Shown here one piece after another: positions 59,229 through 64,000 of a DNA stretch of 64,000 bases. The notes beneath the pieces were generated by a model. It had not been told where the DNA came from. It worked only from the letters and a program-made list of their open reading frames with translations, and made no database searches. The translations under genes were made by a program, and so were the position numbers. This DNA comes from Cerioporus squamosus (lineage: Eukaryota > Basidiomycota > Agaricomycetes > Polyporales > Polyporaceae): the NCBI GenBank assembly GCA_022592435.1, contig JABYQS010000083.1, positions 1 to 64,000 on the forward strand, given 5' to 3'. Positions within the stretch are counted from its first letter, which is position 1, and each line of letters opens with the position of its first letter.

Positions 59229-60868
59229 ATGACCACCCCCAGGATTCCTCCGGAGCTGCAGGAGCTCGTCATTGAGCTGGTTGATGACAGCGACTACAAA
59301 ATCTACATGAAGACCCTTCGCAGCTGTGCCCTGACTTGCTCTGCATGGCTCCCATGTAGCAGACGTCGTCTCTACCACCGTTTGGGATTGGTCAACATCC
59401 GGCCGGCAAAGCTGGATCGGCTGGTGGAACTCATCGACAGAGATTCGGAGGTCTCCAACGCGGTACAGCGTCTACTTGTTCAGGAGAGGCCCTACGGGGA
59501 AGGCGAGGACGATGAGGACGAGGATGAGGAGAACGAGTTCGAAGTACTAGACGAAGATGGCGATCATGACCACCACCACCACCAGCAGCAGGGGCTTCGG
59601 GTGAAGGCTTCTGTTCGCGCCGAAGCAGTCCTGCTCATCTTAGCTAGCAAGCTCCCTCACTTAACGTCCCTCGACATCTCCAACACAGATATCGACTCAT
59701 CCCCAGCACGTCCTCCGATGCTAGCCGGCTTCCCGGCACTAACCACCCTCGAGCTGAGCCACGTCACAATATCAAGCTATGGCGCCTTCCAGCGGATGCT
59801 CGCCGCGGCCCCAGGACTGAGGAGACTGTTGGTCCTCAAGGTGACCTGGAAATCTAGCCACATCTCCCCGACCATCAAGTATTTCCGGCTTCGCTGCCCG
59901 CCACTCACGCACATTGTGTGGTTCCCATTCATGGGAATTTCCGTGAGTACTCGAGTACTCCGGCGATACTCCGAGTCTGCTAATGCTAAGGACTCATGAC
60001 TACGAACACAGCCAGAGAAGGCCGAGCAGGACAGCCTCGCTATCTCGCACCTCGTCAGGAACGTGAATGTCTGTCGATCACTTGAGTACCTCTACGTGCA
60101 CAACCTAAGCTCGCGATCAGCATACTTCATCGACCTGATCAACGTCGACGGTGTGTTCCTGTCCTTAGAGCAGAAACCATTGGCTGATTCATCACTGCAT
60201 ACAGTCACCTCTCGGCGATTCCCTGCCGACTCGTTCGCTCTGCGCAATCTCTCTACATTGAAGCTGAACATATATATTCATGAAGACGCGGCACAAGAGG
60301 ATGTGTCCCGCTTATTCAGGTCTACCATTCGTCTCATGGCAACTTTGTGCCCATCCGGAACGGACGCGCAACGACAGAAAACGTTGACACTGGAGTTGCG
60401 CCGTGATAGGGACACACTGATACCGATTGCCCACCCTGGTTCCAGTCGCTGGACGCGCCTCAAGCCGACTGACACGGTTCTGGAGCGCGTCCTTCAGGCT
60501 CTGAAGGATGTCAGCACGGAGCTTCAACAGCGTGTTAGCTGCCACTAACCGGTGCCGTAGCACTGTCGAGTTCCTATTCGAGGATCAAGTGATCGAACCA
60601 CATTTCTGGGAGTCCTCGAAGATTCTACATGCCTACATTGATCACCTTTGCTCCAGGGTGGCAGGTATTTTTCCGGAGTTACATCGACGCGGGATCCTGT
60701 CGGTCAAGCTCAGAACCTTGACCTATGGTGAGGTCGCTCACAATATTCCACAGGTCGTGAGTGCTGACCAATATGTTCTTTCCAGACCGCCTTGGATGGT
60801 ATGATTGGGTCGAGGATAACGAAGGACACTTCGAAGGCCTCCAGTACAAGGACCTCTATTTTGAATAG
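59229..60868 (+). CDS. F-box protein D of the tandem array, one frameshift
   Basis: Exon 1 is 59229-59942, exon 2 starts at 60012; the third and fourth exons end at 60868. F-box at residues 5-45 (IPPELQELVIELVDD, LRSCALTCSAWLPCSRRRLYHRL). The acidic linker is shorter than in A-C and ends in an Asp-His-rich run with a Gln tail (DHDHHHHQQQ). The leucine-rich part and FPELHRRGILSVKL are conserved. In exon 3 the frame breaks near 60525-60535: family alignment needs one base less between the VSTELQ and LAAT segments, so as written the protein ends early at 60546-60548. Error or recent loss cannot be told apart here. Confidence 0.75.
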
Positions 60869-63800
60869 GTGAGCGACACTGTCATGAACCTACCACGCGT
60901 GTTCACCATCACCTACGACAGATTAACCACCCCACAATAAATGCCTCTCTCTTCTTCCCCAGAATGCGACGTTCATTGTCACCTCTGTACTACACTCGTT
61001 CTTTCGGAGGTTTCAAGCCGCATCGCTTCCGCAAACCCCTCTCTCCACCATCGTCTCGCTTGCTCTCTTCCATCTCCGAGTGATCGTGACCTGCTCTACT
61101 TTCTTGGTTCCTCGTCTACATCTCTCGATTCTTCGCCTGCTCTACCTTTCCAGACTCCTCATCTGCTCTCCTCGTGGTCCCATCCCTTGACGCTTCCACT
61201 CTTCCCGCTATGCATACGACACCGTGTCTGTTCTGTACCAGTACCTATGTTATTGGAAATCCGTCTCGTATCTTTCTGATGTATTCATCGAAGACCCCGC
61301 CCCGAGTTCTCATCGTTTGCCGTGCAGGAACCGCCAGCGCAACACTCCCCGTCCAACAGGTGCGGGCAACTTCGAAGAAGCCCCGGCGCACTTCAATGCT
61401 CGGCGAACATCAACGTTCGACGGCTGCCATGGAGAATCTGGGCTAACGAGATTACATTGCGCGCAACCTTCCGCCTTACTCTACAGGACATACTCTACAA
61501 CATCCATGAAGATGCAGTCGATTGGTTGCGGCACCGCAACCTGCGCCCGCGCCCGCACCTCGCCATACCACCTCGTCGCGGTCCGCCCGATACTGACATC
61601 TCTCTCAAAATGCATGTCCGTTCGCCTTCGATGACCTGAGTACAGTCACAGAAAGATACCCCATAGCCGCCGCCGGAGACTCGCAGGCTCTCTCGTGAGT
61701 CGTCTGGTGCCCGTCGCAGCACTCCCACTATCGCACGATCGACCGTTGACGCAGAGCACCCTTCCCGAGAGCCGTGCGTCGTCCTACATCTGCCGCAGAC
61801 TGCCAGAAGGAGACGGCGTGAGGGCGGACATCTGGAAGAGCTATGCGTGCTCGCCACTACGACGCACCAGCACGCATATACCGAGCTGATATCGCATCGC
61901 ACAAAGGATCCGAGGCCAGGGCCCCGCGACATCGATCGCTGTGACGTGTCCTCGGCCTCGACAGCAGACACAGTCTGCTGCGGGCTGCACACAGTGCGAT
62001 CGCCGACGGTGGACGGCCGGGTAGCATCGTGCGCGCGCAGACCTGTCGGCTCGAGGGACCCCCCGGACCTTGGCTATGCTAGTCGCTGATAGGTAGGGCT
62101 GTTCCCGCGAGATTGCGCCTAGGTCGTCGCCAGACGGATAACTGGGGGGAGCTGCTCCGCTGAAGAGTGTTGGTGAGACTCGGACCCACCACTCGCGAGG
62201 GGCTGAGGGAGAATTGCATTCCAGTGACCGATTGTCAGAGGCCTTTGAAGCTTGTGCAAAACACGGACCGGCACCGTCCGTTGGTGAAGCTCGCAGTGCC
62301 TGCACAGGCTGGAGGAAACACGTCAGAACCATCTTGGGGGACACGGAGCAAGGCCCGGAACTCCACATGAGTAGTCCAAGTCAACGGAAATGCTATGAGG
62401 TGCTTCGGAATCGAGGCTGCAACTGCGGGAGGGCAGCACCGCGAAGCCCTGAGTGCATTCACGCTGCTCGAGACGCGAGAGAGATGCTCGAAGGGTCCAT
62501 AAAACGGACAGCCGGAGGGCCTGGTGCACGACACGAGAGAGCGCCGCCGGGTTGCCAGTGATGCGCACTGCGTTGGATATCTGGAGAATGCATAGAATCC
62601 GTTCTGATCAGAACGGTATTAGCGCACTCGACGTGCGACGGCGTGTATCCCTGATGAAGACAAGGGAAGTTCAGACGCATATAGTTGTCTCGTATGCACA
62701 GGAGGCGTCGAATCCACTGAATACGAAGCGACGCTGAGGAAACCAGACACCACCAGAAGCGCAAGCTCACAGGGATGTCCTACATCCTCGTCTTCGCATT
62801 TAACGCAACTTCTCGAGGTGTTACAACCCATGAGGGCGTGCGATCTTGAGCACGTCCAGCGCTCACTCGCATGGTACATGCGAGGCACCGTCTTTTTCGA
62901 CCTTTGACAACCTAGATCACCATAGAGGTCGCGTCCGCTGAGCACGAACATGCATACAATGATAGGGTGCAATCAAAGGATAGGCAGAGTATCCGAGAGA
63001 AAAACTCACCTGACAGTCGGCCCCGAACCACCTCCCTGTGCTCGCCATCCCTGTGCTCTCGAACGCACGCTGGCACTCCGTGGGGTGTTGTTGCTGTCGC
63101 CGCTATTGGATTGGTGTGGGATCGTCGATAGAGCGCAGGTCCGTCGCACCGTGAGCGGCGGCAATGGACACCATGCGGCGGCAGGTATATTGCGCTGGGG
63201 TAAGACACCTTGCATCTAGGAGAGGGGGTGCTGTCGGTCCAAGGGAGCTCCAGACACGGATAAGGGCACCATAGTTATCGCGAGGGCTGCAGAGCTCAGA
63301 GACGTGGTAGAGACGCCGAAACTTGATGTGGGACGTCCAAGAAGAGACAAGCGTGGTATGTCAGCGCGGCGTTGGGAGGGTTTACAGCCGGAGGACGGAC
63401 CAGGGAGAGGTCGGTCCGGCCAAGAGCATGGCGAGCGCGAGGACAGGAATCAAGACGACATTCGAAGACAGAACAGGAGCAATCGAAAGCTATGTGGACG
63501 GTGTAAGAGTATGGAGGACAAGCCAGGTGTCGTGAACACCGGGCGTGGAGCGTACTTACACGAATCATATCGCTACAATCTATTTGCTACCTTGCATGCC
63601 CGCATCCGAGGGTGACTGACTGCACATAGCAATAGATAGGAGGGGGTGTCAGGTGGTGAGGAGAATCGCGAGGCAGCGTGCGGGTATGGATTCGGGAGGG
63701 CAGATGGTGGTGACGGAGAGAGTAGTGGTCGCCGAGAGCACAGGACGCAGCAACACAGCGCCAAGGGTTATGTAGGTGGTACCGGATAGACACCAACAAG

Positions 63801-64000
63801 TGTTCTGAGACGTTCGGTGTACGGCCAGCACCAGTTGAAGCACAGAGGGAATACGACTCGAGAAACGGAAGAGGAAACGAGACTCAGATAGAACAGAAGG
63901 GAGAGCCCGGAGCGCTGGCGGCGGAGCACATGGCCACTCGGACCATGGCTCTTTCTTCTCATCCTCATCTCTTCAGCTCGATCCGGCCCAATCAAGTACT
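60869..64000 (+). repeat. Array spacer copy 3, running off the right edge
   Basis: It matches spacer copy 2 from end to end. The last 50 bases (atcctcatctcttcagctcgatccgg and after) equal the leader of F-box C at 52932. F-box C starts 59 bases beyond that point, so the same distance puts a new start codon near 64020, outside the window. Minus-strand donor-like sites (for example at about 63008) are kept. Confidence 0.75.

Overview
The window looks like nuclear DNA of an Agaricomycete, most likely a polypore-type wood-decay fungus. The evidence is GC-rich coding sequence, many GT-AG introns of about 50-90 bp, and families typical of this class: F-box proteins, DUF6533-type seven-helix proteins, class I sesquiterpene synthases, UstYa/DUF3328 proteins and SigF-like NTF2 proteins. 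No bacterial, organellar or viral features were seen, and no rRNA or tRNA gene was recognised. Exons were reconstructed by hand from splice sites, phase and family similarity; no search could be run.

Layout. 0.7-9 kb: an F-box gene whose 593-bp first intron holds a dispersed repeat, a secreted CBM19 chitin-binding protein, and an amino-acid/GABA permease on the minus strand. 9-16 kb: a degenerate P-loop NTPase, a seven-helix DUF6533 protein and a rhodanese protein. 16-19 kb: a repeat-bearing spacer and a sesquiterpene synthase with unusual metal-binding motifs. 19.9-26 kb: mitochondrial tRNA-modification MTO1 divergent from DPH3, then a single-exon F-box/LRR-like gene. 27.8-34.3 kb: two paralogous GNAT acetyltransferases on either side of the CAAX protease Ste24. 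35.5-40.3 kb: a putative peptide natural-product cluster with a type II membrane protein, two UstYa-like proteins and a small secreted precursor carrying six 11-residue repeats separated mostly by dibasic Kex2-type sites. 41.9-64 kb: a tandem array of four acidic-linker F-box paralogs, with three copies of a ~3-kb spacer and a decayed/intact pair of SigF-like NTF2 genes. A fifth F-box gene is predicted just past the right edge.

The most interesting candidate is the 35-40 kb locus. Repeated core peptides in a secreted Kex2-type precursor next to UstYa-type proteins is the architecture of fungal dikaritin-type RiPPs, but the core here (consensus HEEIPDL) contains no Tyr, Trp or Cys, so the chemistry would differ from ustiloxin-like products.

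A caution runs through the window. About a dozen otherwise conserved genes carry single-base indels, several of them in C or G runs. Many are probably consensus errors in the assembly, so frameshifted genes are mostly annotated as CDS and the break is stated. One gene (about 56.1-56.9 kb) has enough damage to call a real pseudogene.
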